DNA of 64,000 bases. Source: an uncultured Arthrobacter sp. GTDB lineage: Bacteria; Actinomycetota; Actinomycetes; Actinomycetales; Micrococcaceae. Shown piece by piece: positions 1 to 9,151 of this stretch; the first letter of the stretch is position 1; the number at the start of each line of letters is the position of its first letter. The notes beneath the pieces are model-generated. The model ran no database searches. It was not told where the DNA came from and saw only the letters and a list, made by a program, of their open reading frames with translations. Made by a program: the position numbers and the translations under genes. The stretch is from contig NZ_CANLXP010000007.1 in NCBI RefSeq assembly GCF_947495145.1, forward strand, positions 108,429 to 172,428, read 5' to 3'.

Positions 1-418
1 CAGGATTGAAAAACGGCTGAAAGGCGCTACGAGCCTGGCGCTCATCACCGCGCTCAACGACATAAAGAGCCAGCTTGAGCAGCTCGTCTTCCCAGGTTTT
101 GTTGCAACGACCGGATACGCGCAACTGGCCCATCTCCCCCGGTACCTTGCCGGCATGGAAAGGCGGCTCGAGAAACTGGAGACCAACGTCCAGCGCGACG
201 GCGTGAACACTGCAGTGGTGCAGCGCCTTGAAGACGAGTACGACGACGCCGTAGCCGCCGTCGCCCCGCAGGGACGGCCGGTGCCGCCAGCGTTACGGCG
301 TGTCCGCTGGATGCTTGAAGAACTACGGATCAGCCTGTTTGCACAGGAGCTCGGAACCGCCTACTCGGTTTCCGAGAAACGGATCAGGACAGCTCTGGGA
401 GAAGCACTGGCCGCCTGA
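1..418 (+). CDS. hrpA: ATP-dependent RNA helicase HrpA, C-terminal end (partial)
   Basis: The reading frame is open from base 2 to the stop at 416-418, so only the last ~138 residues of a large protein lie in the window. The segment has the arrangement seen at the C-terminus of HrpA-type DEAH helicases (DUF3418 region): a stretch LVFPGF followed by LPRYLAGMERRLEKL and a helical, Arg/Glu-rich tail. HrpA is an RNA helicase linked in other bacteria to rescue of collided ribosomes. The helicase motifs lie upstream of the window and cannot be checked. It is convergent with the HIT gene, with one base between the two stops. Confidence 0.8.
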   Translation, partial: RIEKRLKGATSLALITALNDIKSQLEQLVFPGFVATTGYAQLAHLPRYLAGMERRLEKLETNVQRDGVNTAVVQRLEDEYDDAVAAVAPQGRPVPPALRRVRWMLEELRISLFAQELGTAYSVSEKRIRTALGEALAA

Positions 419-419
419 G

Positions 420-845
420 TCAGTCAGGAACGTTCTCGCCGAACCCTGCACTGCGCAGGGCAGCCCGAAGCCGTTCTGCGTTCTCGTCGAGCTTCTCCGG
501 ATCCGGGTTCGAATCGATGTTGTGGACATCGAAGTCAGCAGGGCTTTGCGTCGGCCAGATGTGGACGTGTACGTGGGGAACTTCGTAGCCCTCCATCAGA
601 ACTCCGATGCGCCTCGCATCGAACTCCTTCTCCTGAACCCTGGCAATTTGTTGTGCCACCCGCATGACCTTGCCGAGGAGGTCCGGCTCGAGATCAATCC
701 AGTGGGCTACCTCACGGCGGGGAACGACCATCAGGTGCCCGTCGGTAATCGGTTCGATGGTCAAGAAGGCCACCACGTCCTCGTCCTTCCAGACGAAGCG
801 GCCGGGTATCTCGCCGGCGATGATCCTGGTGAAGATCGTGCTCAT
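420..845 (-). CDS. HIT family nucleotide hydrolase/transferase
   Basis: A 141-residue histidine-triad protein. The HIT signature HVHVHIWP lies at residues 91-98, with His91, His93 and His95 in the H-x-H-x-H pattern that holds the catalytic His and phosphate. The N-terminal IFTRIIAGEIP block is typical of the Hint/Fhit group. Members hydrolyse nucleoside phosphoramidates or dinucleotides in the cytosol; the substrate cannot be told from sequence. An AAGGAG site lies five bases before the ATG. The start overlaps the stop of the upstream alcohol dehydrogenase by 4 bp (ATGA), so the two are probably cotranslated. Confidence 0.88.
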   Translation of the reverse strand: MSTIFTRIIAGEIPGRFVWKDEDVVAFLTIEPITDGHLMVVPRREVAHWIDLEPDLLGKVMRVAQQIARVQEKEFDARRIGVLMEGYEVPHVHVHIWPTQSPADFDVHNIDSNPDPEKLDENAERLRAALRSAGFGENVPD

Positions 846-1903
846 AGGTACTCCTTAAGTGAGCTGACGTCGAGAACGAACCGGTACTTCACATCGCCTG
901 CAACCATGCGGTCGTAGGCCGAGTTGAGCTGGTCGGCGGTGACCAACTCGATATCCGACACCACTGAATGCTCTGCACAGAAATCGAGCATCTCCTGCGT
1001 TTCCGCGATGCCACCGATGAGCGAGCCGGCGTACGTGCGCCGTTTGCGGATCAGCAGGCCGGGGTCAACGGCCGGCATCGGGTCTGCAGGCAAGCCGAGC
1101 TGAAACAACGCTCCGTCGAGCCGGAGGGTGCGAATCAGCTGATTGAGGTCATGCGGCGCTGCCACCGTGTCGATGACGATGTCCAGCGTGTTCGCGGCGG
1201 CTTCCATGGCGTCAGCATCCCTGGAAATCACCACGTGGTCTGCGCCCAGCTGGCGCGCGGCGTCCACCTTGCCGGCGGAAGTGGTGAACACCGTCACCTC
1301 GGCTCCCATAGCTTTGGCGATCTTCACAGCCATATGGCCCAGGCCGCCCAGTCCGACGACCCCGACCGCGTCCCCTTTCTCCACTCCGAAGTGATTGAGC
1401 GGGGAGAACGTTGTGATGCCGGCGCACAGCAGCGGCGCGGCCGCCGCCGGATCCAGACTCTCCGGTATCCGGAGAATGTATCCTTCATTCACAACAATCG
1501 AGGTTGAGTAGCCGCCCTGGGTGACTTCGCCGTCGTGCCTGCGGTCGGGTGTGCCGTAGGTGCCGGTCATCCCGTTCTCGCAGTACTGTTCCAGGCCGTT
1601 CGCGCAGCTTTCGCACGCCCGGCAGGAGTCCACCATGCAGCCGACTCCCACCCTGTCTCCGACAGCGAAGGAGTTCACGGACTCCCCCACCCGGGTAACC
1701 CGGCCGACAATCTCATGGCCGGGCACCAGCGGATAGCGGGTAGTACCCCATTCGCTCCGGGTCGCATGGACGTCCGAGTGGCACAGTCCGCAGTATTCGA
1801 TGGCGATCTCGACGTCGTCGTGCTCCGGTTCCCTACGTTCAACGGTTGCGCGCCCCAACCCGCTGGACGCCGAGGTGGCGGCATAGGCAAATGCAGTGGT
1901 CAT
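842..1903 (-). CDS. Zinc-dependent alcohol dehydrogenase, YahK/CAD type
   Basis: A 353-residue medium-chain dehydrogenase. Catalytic-zinc ligands are visible as Cys41 in GLCHSD and His63-Glu64 in PGHE. The structural-zinc lobe has Cys94, Cys97, Cys100 and Cys108. The Rossmann glycine motif is VGLGGLGHMA. This layout matches the cinnamyl-alcohol/YahK group, which reduces aldehydes with NADPH; the physiological substrate is unknown. The start was set at the internal ATG 1903 (MTTAFAYAA), after a GAGAG-type site. A longer frame reaching 2008 adds a stretch unlike the family. The stop overlaps the HIT start. Confidence 0.88.
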   Translation of the reverse strand: MTTAFAYAATSASSGLGRATVERREPEHDDVEIAIEYCGLCHSDVHATRSEWGTTRYPLVPGHEIVGRVTRVGESVNSFAVGDRVGVGCMVDSCRACESCANGLEQYCENGMTGTYGTPDRRHDGEVTQGGYSTSIVVNEGYILRIPESLDPAAAAPLLCAGITTFSPLNHFGVEKGDAVGVVGLGGLGHMAVKIAKAMGAEVTVFTTSAGKVDAARQLGADHVVISRDADAMEAAANTLDIVIDTVAAPHDLNQLIRTLRLDGALFQLGLPADPMPAVDPGLLIRKRRTYAGSLIGGIAETQEMLDFCAEHSVVSDIELVTADQLNSAYDRMVAGDVKYRFVLDVSSLKEYL

Positions 1904-1956
1904 AACCGTTACTCTCTCATGACGGAACTGAGCCAACCCACACCGCCCGGCGTAGG

Positions 1957-2790
1957 TCAGGGACCCGTCGCCACCGGCAGATCCGCACGCTGGGACCACT
2001 GTGACCACGATCCCGGATACAGGGCCGCCGAAAAGCCGGCAACCTCAAGAGCAGCAATCTCGTGAGCAGCCGTGATACCGGATCCGCAGTACACGGCGAC
2101 GTCTGCAGTATCTGTAATACCGAGTGCAGCGAAGCGCCGGCGCAGTTCCGCCGGCGGCAGGAACGTCTCCTCCGGTGTGAGGTTGTCCGAGGTGGGTGCG
2201 CTCGCCGCGCCTGGTATGTGTCCGGCCTTCGGGTCGATCGGCTCGGTGTCACCGCGGTAGCGCTCCGCCGCCCGGGCATCGAGCAGGACGCCGTTTCGCG
2301 CCAGGGTGAGAACGCCGTCGACCGTCGTCAGGACAGGCATGTGTCCGGAGCTGAGGTTTACTTCGCCCAGGCAGTGCTGCTCCTCGCCGCGCTCCGTCTC
2401 GTAGCCGGCTGCCTGCCACGCACTCAGTCCGCCGTCGAGCAGGTGGACGCTGGTGAGTCCTGCGTCGCGAAGCAGCCACCAGAGGCGTGCTGCCGACAGA
2501 TTGCCCGTGTCGTCATAGGCAACGACTACATCGCCGTCGTTGATGCCCCATTGTCGGGCCGCCTCCTCGAGCGCCGCCGGTTCCGGCAGCGGGTGCCGTC
2601 CCTCCACTGCGGATGGATGCGAGCACAACTGCGTTTCAAGGTCAACGTAGACGGCACCTGGAATATGAGCTGATCGGTACTGCTCGTGGCCGTGGGGGTT
2701 GCCCAGCGCCCAGCGAACATCCAGCAGGACGGTCTGCTGACCGGAGGTCATCCGGTTCCGCAGCGCCTGCACGTCCATCAGAGTCTCCAT
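1957..2790 (-). CDS. sseA: Sulfurtransferase (3-mercaptopyruvate/thiosulfate type)
   Basis: A 277-residue tandem rhodanese. Each half has a rhodanese fold. The C-terminal half carries the active-site loop CGSGITA, the form seen in 3-mercaptopyruvate sulfurtransferases (CGSGVTA) rather than the CRKGVTA of thiosulfate enzymes. The N-terminal half has Asp where the Cys would be, as expected for the inactive domain. It should move sulfane sulfur from mercaptopyruvate or thiosulfate to a thiol or cyanide in the cytosol. The start is set by AAGGAG six bases before ATG 2790; a longer frame to 2832 lacks such a site. Confidence 0.88.
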   Translation of the reverse strand: METLMDVQALRNRMTSGQQTVLLDVRWALGNPHGHEQYRSAHIPGAVYVDLETQLCSHPSAVEGRHPLPEPAALEEAARQWGINDGDVVVAYDDTGNLSAARLWWLLRDAGLTSVHLLDGGLSAWQAAGYETERGEEQHCLGEVNLSSGHMPVLTTVDGVLTLARNGVLLDARAAERYRGDTEPIDPKAGHIPGAASAPTSDNLTPEETFLPPAELRRRFAALGITDTADVAVYCGSGITAAHEIAALEVAGFSAALYPGSWSQWSQRADLPVATGP

Positions 2791-2951
2791 GAGGATCTCC
2801 TTAGAAAGTGTGACCGGTGGCACACCGGTCACGGGTGTGAGCCAAGTTCACCACAGCTCCGCTCTCCCATCCAAGCCGGCGATCGGCAGCCCTGCGGCGG
2901 CAGACTTCCATCCCTCTGGCCCTCCACTGCACGAGGGGGTAAAACAGGACA

Positions 2952-4616
2952 ATGACAGCTTCACTGGTGCTCGGTCCGATGCTCCGGTATGTCGATGAAA
3001 CTTCGGCGTCGCTGTGGGTTGAAACCAGCGCAGCCTGCACGGTCGAACTGCGCGTGGGGGTGCACTCGTGGACTGCCGCTACGTTCGCCGTCCATGATCA
3101 TCACTACGCGTTGGTGGAAGCGGAGGGTCTACCCGCCGGCGCCACCCTCAGGTACACCCTCGGCATAGACGGCGAGCGCGTCTGGCCGGAGCGAGATTCG
3201 CCGTTCCCCGATCCGTCGATCCGAACACTGCACCCGGACCGGCGGCTTCGACTTGCCTTCGGATCGTGCCGGACCAGCGTCCCGCACGATGCCATGGGTA
3301 ATGCGACCCATGGGGTGGATGCTCTCCGCGCCTACGCGCTCGATCAGGCAGGGAACGACGACGACGACGCCGTCAGGCCCGATCTGCTTGCCCTCCTCGG
3401 TGACCAGGTTTATGCGGACTCGACGAGCAGTGAAATGCAGGATTTCATCGCATCCCGCCGATCGCTTGATGAACCGCCCGGGGAGGAATTGAAGGACTAC
3501 GAGGAGTACGCCCACCTGTACAAGCTCGCCTGGTCTGACGAAGCGAACCGCTGGCTGCTTTCCACCGTTCCCAGCGCGATGATCTTCGATGACCATGACA
3601 TCCGCGATGACTGGAACGCGTCCCTCACCTGGCGGGAAAAAATGAACGCGACCACGTGGTGGCACGGCCGCATTGTCGCCGGACTGGCGTCCTACTGGGT
3701 TTACCAGCACCTCGGGAACCTCTCCCCGGCAGCCCGCGCCGAAGACACCTTGTGGCGACAGGTTTCCGCTCACACTGGTGCCGGGGAACTGGACCTCACT
3801 GCCGATCTTGAGGCGTTCGCTGAACGCGCCGATTCCCACCCGCTCAGCTACCGCTGGAGCTACTGCCGGGATATCGGCGGCGTACGGATTATCACGGTCG
3901 ACTCACGAGCCGCACGCGTACTCGACCCGGGGCGACGGTCCCTTCTCGATGACGCAGAACTTACGTGGCTGGACGAGCACTTCCAAGGCGGAGTACGGCA
4001 CCTGCTCGTCGCGACCTCACTCCCTTTCCTCCTCCCGCGCGGGCTCCATCACATTGAGTCCTGGGACGAAGCCCTCTCGGAGGGAGCCTGGGGGAAGCTG
4101 GGAGCACGGATCGGCGAAACACTGCGGCAGGCCCTCGATCTCGAGCACTGGGCTGCTTTTCAGCGCAGCTTCCGCGCAATTGCCGACCGTGCACTTGAGG
4201 TGGCGGACGGGAAGCGGGGACCTGCGCCACAGACGGTGACGTTCCTCTCCGGTGACGTGCACTTTTCCTACATCGCAGAGGTTGAGCGTTCCTCCGGCAG
4301 CCGCATCCTTCAGGCAGTCTGCTCCCCGGTTCGCAATCCGCTGCCCCGCGCGCTGCGGTTTGCCACTGTGGTGATGTCCTATGGCGTCGCCAGCCCGATC
4401 GGCGCACTGGTAGCCCGCTCGGTGAAAGTGCCCAAGCCGCCCTTCTCCTGGACGACCGTCAAGGGGCCCTGGTTCGACAACAACCTGGCTGTCCTCGAAG
4501 ACACCGAGGACGGGATGAAGCTGCAATGGGCAACCGGTGTGACAGCCGGCGACGCACGTTCCCCGCGGTTGAAAGAAGTCGCTACGTACACCGTTCCTCC
4601 CCGCACGCGCGAATGA
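2952..4616 (+). CDS. PhoD-like metallophosphatase
   Basis: A 554-residue protein of the PhoD-like/metallophosphatase superfamily. It has an N-terminal beta-sandwich (about residues 1-95), then the phosphatase core with FGSCR, LLGDQVYAD (metal-binding Asp/Asn loop), FDDHDIRDDWN and FLSGDVHFSYIAE. No Sec or Tat signal is visible at the N-terminus, so unlike secreted PhoD it is probably cytosolic. The reaction is likely phosphomonoester or diester hydrolysis with Ca/Fe; the substrate is unknown. It starts at ATG 2952 after AGGAC. It diverges from the sulfurtransferase and converges on the MBL gene. Confidence 0.82.
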   Translation: MTASLVLGPMLRYVDETSASLWVETSAACTVELRVGVHSWTAATFAVHDHHYALVEAEGLPAGATLRYTLGIDGERVWPERDSPFPDPSIRTLHPDRRLRLAFGSCRTSVPHDAMGNATHGVDALRAYALDQAGNDDDDAVRPDLLALLGDQVYADSTSSEMQDFIASRRSLDEPPGEELKDYEEYAHLYKLAWSDEANRWLLSTVPSAMIFDDHDIRDDWNASLTWREKMNATTWWHGRIVAGLASYWVYQHLGNLSPAARAEDTLWRQVSAHTGAGELDLTADLEAFAERADSHPLSYRWSYCRDIGGVRIITVDSRAARVLDPGRRSLLDDAELTWLDEHFQGGVRHLLVATSLPFLLPRGLHHIESWDEALSEGAWGKLGARIGETLRQALDLEHWAAFQRSFRAIADRALEVADGKRGPAPQTVTFLSGDVHFSYIAEVERSSGSRILQAVCSPVRNPLPRALRFATVVMSYGVASPIGALVARSVKVPKPPFSWTTVKGPWFDNNLAVLEDTEDGMKLQWATGVTAGDARSPRLKEVATYTVPPRTRE

Positions 4617-4648
4617 ACCAGGACCAGCGAACCAAGGCGAGCGAAGCG

Positions 4649-5314
4649 CTAGATCTCCACGCTTTGTCCGGGATCCAGGTGCCTGAATTCCGTTCCGTAG
4701 TGCTTCCCCAGCCGGGTGACGTGACCCTCAACCATGGCGAGTCCGGTCTCGTTCAGTAGGGCGTCATGGATCTGGTGGGCCCGCGGCGCCCTGACGGAGG
4801 TCACGAAATCGATCACCTCGGCCGTCTTCGACCACGGCGCGTGGACCGGCACAAGCAGCGTCTGTACGTGTACTCCATGCGGGACAATGAACGAATCGCC
4901 CGGGTGGTAGAGGGCTCCCTCGATCAGAAATCCAATGTTCTTCACGACGGGAATATGCGGATGAATCAGGGCGTGCTGCCCTCCGAAGGTCCGCACGTCA
5001 AATCCGGCAATGGTGTAGCTCTGCTCAGGTTCGACGGCATGCACACGGTCCGCGCCGCCGTCATGCTCCCCCACTTCCGAGCTCAACTGTGCAGCGACGC
5101 CCTCCGGGGCAAATACCTCGAGCGCCGGATCTGCGCGGACAGCGGCCGTGATTCGTTCCTTGTCGAAGTGGTCGGCATGTTCATGGGTGATCAGGATGGC
5201 GGCCGCACCTGAGACTGCCTCCTCAACCTCGGAGAAACTTCCGGGATCCAGGACGATCACAGTCCCGTCCTTCTCGAGGCGGACGCACGCGTGGGTGAAC
5301 TTCGTCAGCAACAT
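4649..5314 (-). CDS. MBL-fold metal-dependent hydrolase (UlaG/YtkL-like)
   Basis: A 221-residue metallo-beta-lactamase-fold protein. The metal motif THEHADH is at residues 43-49, and a later HPGDS supplies the bridging Asp. It is short and has no extra domain, like the UlaG/UPF0173 group of lactonase-type or general hydrolases. The cellular substrate is unknown. It ends 32 bp from the convergent phosphatase and starts 169 bp from zur on the other strand. No operon partner is visible. Confidence 0.85.
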   Translation of the reverse strand: MLLTKFTHACVRLEKDGTVIVLDPGSFSEVEEAVSGAAAILITHEHADHFDKERITAAVRADPALEVFAPEGVAAQLSSEVGEHDGGADRVHAVEPEQSYTIAGFDVRTFGGQHALIHPHIPVVKNIGFLIEGALYHPGDSFIVPHGVHVQTLLVPVHAPWSKTAEVIDFVTSVRAPRAHQIHDALLNETGLAMVEGHVTRLGKHYGTEFRHLDPGQSVEI

Positions 5315-5483
5315 GCGCCCACACTATCGCCGTCGCTCCGCTCGTGTCTTCGGTCTGTTCACTTTCTCTTCGGTACCCGCACAGCGGAGCTCCGCAGGCG
5401 CCGGTGCTACCCTTGACGCGAGTTCAATCCGGAGAAGCCTTCCGGGAATGCAGCTTATTTCGAGAGGGAGGTGACCGCTACGC

Positions 5484-5915
5484 ATGTCTGCTGAAGCAGG
5501 ACAGCCGGTCCGCAAAGGATCGGAGCAGCGTGTTACGCGGCAGCGCCGGGCGGTCAGCGCCACCCTCGATGAGCTGGACGACTTCGTCAGCACGCAGGAG
5601 CTCTACCGCAAACTGCACGAACGAGGCGAATCGGTCTCCCTGGCGACCGCCTACCGCATCCTTCAATCAATGGCCGATGACGGCCTGGTGGATGTGCTGC
5701 GGAACGGCGAGGGAGAGGCTGTCTACCGCCGGTGCGCCGTCGAACACCACCACCACCACCTGCTGTGCCGCCGGTGCGGACGGGCAGTGGAAATCGAAGC
5801 GCCGGCAGTTGAGCAGTGGGCTGCCCGGATGGCGGAGGAGCACGGGTATACCGAGGTTGCGCACACCGTGGAGATTTACGGGCTGTGCCCGGAGTGCAGC
5901 GCCGCGAAAGGCTAG
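5484..5915 (+). CDS. zur: Zinc uptake regulator, Fur family
   Basis: A 143-residue Fur-family repressor with a winged helix at the N-terminus (TRQRRAV ... SLATAYRILQSM). It then has a metal-binding segment rich in His (residues 88-92) and two structural pairs, Cys95/Cys98 (CRRC) and Cys135/Cys138 (CPEC). The assignment to Zur rather than Fur rests on its neighbours: it is tail-to-tail with znuB, the two stops overlapping by 4 bp. It should repress znuABC when zinc is sufficient. A palindromic site in front of znuA (8706-8718) is a likely target. Confidence 0.88.
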   Translation: MSAEAGQPVRKGSEQRVTRQRRAVSATLDELDDFVSTQELYRKLHERGESVSLATAYRILQSMADDGLVDVLRNGEGEAVYRRCAVEHHHHHLLCRRCGRAVEIEAPAVEQWAARMAEEHGYTEVAHTVEIYGLCPECSAAKG

Positions 5916-6793
5916 GCCGGCTGCACCGCGCGGGACTCCGACGCCGTCGCCCTCTTCGAGCGGCGCCAGCTGATGATCCTGCACACCAGATAGATCACGA
6001 ATGAGATGGTGGTCACGTACGGGCTGATGGGAATCCGCCCGCCCAGCGCCAGGAGGATCCCGCCGACCACCGAGGTGCAGGCAAACGCAACACTGAGCAG
6101 CACCACGAGCCGGGGTGACGAGGTGACCTTGAGCGCTGCCGCAGCGGGCGTAATGAGTAGCGCGAGCACCAGCAGTGCGCCGACCACCTGAATGGACAGC
6201 GCCACGGAGACGCCCAGCAGGAACATGAATGCCAGCGACAGCCCGCGTACGGGGACGCCGCGCGCCTCGGCGAGGTCAGGATCCACGCTGGCAAAGGTCA
6301 GCGGGCGCCAGATGGCCCCCAGCGCAACCATGACGACGACGGCGCAGCCGGCCAGGAGCGCAAGCTGCACCTGGTCAACTGAGACAATCTGCCCGGTGAG
6401 CAGGCCGAACTTGTTGGCCGCCCTGCCCTCGTAAAGAGCCAGGAACAGGATTCCCAGGCCCAGCCCGAAAGGCATGATGACGCCGATGATCGAGTTGCGG
6501 TCGCGTGCCCGGATACCCATCATGCCGAGCAGGAGGGCGGCTATGACTGAGCCGATCAGCGAGCCGAACACCACATTGGCGCCGATCAGCAGGGCAAATG
6601 CGGCACCGGCGAAGGAGAGTTCGGCGATCCCGTGCACAGCGAAGGCGAGATCACGCATCATCACGAAGGTGCCGATCAGGCCGCCCAGTAACCCCAGCAC
6701 CGCTCCCGCCCAGATCGAGTTCTGAACAAGCGGAAGCAGCTCGCTGTAATTGTCGAACGTGAAAATAGCCTGGAGCATCTCGTCGAACGTCAC
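5912..6793 (-). CDS. znuB: Zinc ABC transporter permease ZnuB
   Basis: A 293-residue integral membrane protein with about eight to nine hydrophobic segments, of the ABC-3 metal permease family. Typical blocks are AVHGIAELSFAGAAFALL (the H-x-x-E/S-F-x-G-A element in the membrane) and VVGALLVLALLITPAAAA. It forms the membrane channel of the ZnuABC zinc importer. Its start overlaps the end of znuC by 4 bp. The C-terminus is basic (SWRRSKR), consistent with an intracellular tail. Confidence 0.9.
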   Translation of the reverse strand: MTFDEMLQAIFTFDNYSELLPLVQNSIWAGAVLGLLGGLIGTFVMMRDLAFAVHGIAELSFAGAAFALLIGANVVFGSLIGSVIAALLLGMMGIRARDRNSIIGVIMPFGLGLGILFLALYEGRAANKFGLLTGQIVSVDQVQLALLAGCAVVVMVALGAIWRPLTFASVDPDLAEARGVPVRGLSLAFMFLLGVSVALSIQVVGALLVLALLITPAAAALKVTSSPRLVVLLSVAFACTSVVGGILLALGGRIPISPYVTTISFVIYLVCRIISWRRSKRATASESRAVQPA

Positions 6794-7620
6794 GGCTGTG
6801 CCACCTCTGCGTGGTGATGCGTGGTGGCATCCGGAAGGCCCACAACGACGATGCGGCCGTTGTTATGGATGACATCGACCCTGCTGTCGTAGAGATCGGA
6901 CAACACTTCGCTCGTCATGACATCCTGCGGCCGGCCTACCCGGAACCGTCCGCCGGCCAGATACAGAACGCGGTCAACATAGTCGATGATCGGATTGATC
7001 TCGTGCGTGACGAAGACCACTGCCGTGTCGTGCTCGCGGCACTGGTCGTTGATGAGCTTACTCACCGCCTGCTGGTGGTGAAGATCCAGCGAGAGCAGCG
7101 GCTCATCACACAGCAGCACCTGCGGATCTGCGGCCAGTGCCTGGGCGGCGCGCAGCCGCTGCTGCTCCCCTCCGGACAACCGGCCGACGGGAGCATCCGC
7201 GTACGACGACGCACCCACCTTTTCAAGGAGCGCGTCCACGGTGCGCCGGTAGTTCGCGCCGCCGCGACGGAAACCCCAACGGTGCCCGTCCACACCGAGT
7301 CCCACCAGGTCCCGAGCCCGCAGCGGGGTCTCGGCGGCGAAAGACTTCTGCTGCGGGATGTAACCGAAGGCGCGGCTTCCGCGATGCAGTGCGTGGCCGT
7401 TGACCGTCGCGGTACCCGAGTCCAGCTCCTGCAGGCCGAGAAGCACTCTCAACAGGCTGGTCTTGCCCGACCCGTTCGGACCGAGAACCGCAAGGAACTC
7501 GCCCGGCCGGATGTCGAGATCCAGCTCCCGCCAGAGCGTCCGCTGACCGAAAGAGAGGGAGGCGGAGCGCAGGCTCACTGCGGGGTGGGCGGCAGCACCG
7601 CCGTCGTCCTCAGTGACCAT
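6790..7620 (-). CDS. znuC: Zinc ABC transporter ATP-binding protein ZnuC
   Basis: A 276-residue ATPase with Walker A GPNGSGKT (residues 47-54), signature LSGGEQQR, Walker B VLLCDEP and the switch His in FVTHE. It powers zinc import with ZnuB and the lipoprotein ZnuA. The start chosen is ATG 7620, preceded by AAGGAAA; a longer reading to 7659 runs toward znuA without a better site. The C-terminal His-rich tail (THHHAE) may sense or scavenge metal; this is inference. It is 44 bp downstream of znuA in one transcription unit. Confidence 0.9.
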   Translation of the reverse strand: MVTEDDGGAAAHPAVSLRSASLSFGQRTLWRELDLDIRPGEFLAVLGPNGSGKTSLLRVLLGLQELDSGTATVNGHALHRGSRAFGYIPQQKSFAAETPLRARDLVGLGVDGHRWGFRRGGANYRRTVDALLEKVGASSYADAPVGRLSGGEQQRLRAAQALAADPQVLLCDEPLLSLDLHHQQAVSKLINDQCREHDTAVVFVTHEINPIIDYVDRVLYLAGGRFRVGRPQDVMTSEVLSDLYDSRVDVIHNNGRIVVVGLPDATTHHHAEVAQP

Positions 7621-7664
7621 GGAGTTTCCTTGAAGCAGGGATGGGAGTGTCTCGGCCAATTCTG

Positions 7665-8636
7665 TCAGGACTTCAGTGCTTCAGCGATGTTCTCGACATT
7701 GGTGGCCATCCAGGAGAGGTAATCCGTACGCTCCGGAAGGGTCTCGGTGAAGTTGACCACCGGTACCGAGGCGGCCTCGGCCGTGCCGCGTACTGCCTGC
7801 GTCTGTGGCCCCTCCGTCTGCTCGTTGTAGGCCAGGAAGGCAACTGAGCGACTCTTCACGAGTTCCTGCATCTCGTTCAGCGCAGCGACGGGCACATCTG
7901 CGCCCTCCTCAATGGCCTCGGTGTAGTCGGCGGGCGTGGCATCCTCCAGCCCGGCCGCCTCCAGCAGGTACGCGGGCACCGGTTCAGTGGCGGCTACTTC
8001 CTTTCCTGCGGCGTCAGGAGCAAGTGCCTCCGCCTGGTCCTGCAGATCAGCAAGTTCGTCCGCGAGGGAGGCGGCGTTGCTCTCATAGGTGTCGGCATTC
8101 CCGGGGTCGAGCGCCGCCAGTTTCTCCCCTACTGCATCTGCGAGGTCAGCCATCGCGTCGAGCTTGTACCAGACGTGTTCGTTGAAGGAGCCATGATCAT
8201 GTCCGTCTTCCGAATGGTCCTCTGCTTCGGCGTGCGCGTTCCCCTGAGGTGCTACTTCAGCGATGTCGACGGCGCTGAGTACGTACTCGTGATCCATCTC
8301 CACTGAATCGGCAAGCGTGTGCAGGAAGGGATCATAGCCGCCGCCGTTTTCAACCAGAAGGTCCGCTTTTGATACCGCGAGCTTGTCCTGCACCGTTGCC
8401 TCATAGGAGTGCGGGTCCTGACTGAGACTGTTGACGATGGCGGTCACCTCGACATGGTCTCCACCGACGGATTCGACGATGTTCCCATAGACATTCGTAG
8501 AGGTTACGACCTGCAATGCAGCACTTTCTGCTGCCTGGCCGGAACCCCCGGCGTCCTGGCCGCAACCGGCCAGTGCCAGCGGAAGAAGCGCCAGGGAGGT
8601 GAGCACCGCCGTCGTTCGCGCGGGAAAGCTGCGCAT
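7665..8636 (-). CDS. znuA: Zinc-binding lipoprotein ZnuA
   Basis: A 323-residue cluster A-I substrate-binding lipoprotein. A signal peptide ends in the lipobox LAGC (Cys25). A His/Asp/Glu-rich loop near residues 134-150 (DHSEDGHDHG) is the acidic-histidine loop typical of zinc rather than manganese binders. It is followed by NEHVWY, with a metal-ligand His. It captures zinc outside the membrane and passes it to ZnuB. The ATG is preceded by GAGGAC. The gene is first in znuACB, facing a palindromic operator about 70 bp upstream. Confidence 0.92.
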   Translation of the reverse strand: MRSFPARTTAVLTSLALLPLALAGCGQDAGGSGQAAESAALQVVTSTNVYGNIVESVGGDHVEVTAIVNSLSQDPHSYEATVQDKLAVSKADLLVENGGGYDPFLHTLADSVEMDHEYVLSAVDIAEVAPQGNAHAEAEDHSEDGHDHGSFNEHVWYKLDAMADLADAVGEKLAALDPGNADTYESNAASLADELADLQDQAEALAPDAAGKEVAATEPVPAYLLEAAGLEDATPADYTEAIEEGADVPVAALNEMQELVKSRSVAFLAYNEQTEGPQTQAVRGTAEAASVPVVNFTETLPERTDYLSWMATNVENIAEALKS

Positions 8637-8705
8637 GAATGTCCTCGATCTGTGTCGGAAAGGGCTGTGGACGCCTTGGGAGGCTCGCTCAACTCTAACC
8701 TAAAC

Positions 8706-8750
8706 GCGAATCATTCGCATTCTGACCGCGCACGAGTTGAATGCGAAAAT
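8706..8750. promoter_or_regulatory. Probable Zur operator upstream of znuA
   Basis: GCGAATCATTCGC at 8706-8718 is a perfect 6-1-6 palindrome. A related half-site, GAATGCGAAA at 8739-8748, is the reverse complement of the adjacent ATTCGCATTC with one mismatch. It lies between znuA (minus) and the plus-strand gene at 8792. It has the AT-centre symmetry of actinobacterial Zur boxes, though with GCG arms. On the minus strand a -10-like TAGGTT follows it. Assignment to Zur is inferred from position. Confidence 0.55.
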
Positions 8751-8791
8751 GGTCGTGTGTCGAGCCACCTTGAACCGAAGCCCGCCTTCCC

Positions 8792-9130
8792 GTGACGGGG
8801 ATTGAACTCCTGTTCGTGCTGGCGAGCGGAACCTACATCCTCAACGCGTTCTTCGGTGTCTCTGTACGAGCCGGGATCGTCGATTCGAGCGGGTTCCGGT
8901 GGCTACATCACGGCCTGTATCTAGCAACCTTCGTGCTGGCTCTCCTTGCCGCAAGCTCGATGTGGTGGAGTCCAAACCAGGCGGGCTGGTACCTGATACC
9001 CGCGGTGCTTGCCCTGGCAGCGCTGCCCTACGTCGGTTCTGCGCGCCGCCACCCGCGCCGGCACGTTTACGCCGCGCTGGTTCCGCTGCCGTTCTATATC
9101 CTGAGCCTCATAGTGGCACTCACTTCCTGA
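8792..9130 (+). CDS. Small four-helix membrane protein, unknown function
   Basis: A 112-residue, mostly hydrophobic protein starting with GTG. Four membrane segments are visible (about residues 3-22, 37-55, 62-82 and 92-111), with short charged loops such as RRHPRRH. No family motif is recognised. It is divergent from znuA and shares the intergenic region holding the putative Zur site, so zinc control is possible but unproven. It precedes the nitroreductase by 21 bp and may be cotranscribed with it. Confidence 0.6.
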   Translation: MTGIELLFVLASGTYILNAFFGVSVRAGIVDSSGFRWLHHGLYLATFVLALLAASSMWWSPNQAGWYLIPAVLALAALPYVGSARRHPRRHVYAALVPLPFYILSLIVALTS

Positions 9131-9151
9131 ACCGTTGACCCTAGGACACCC

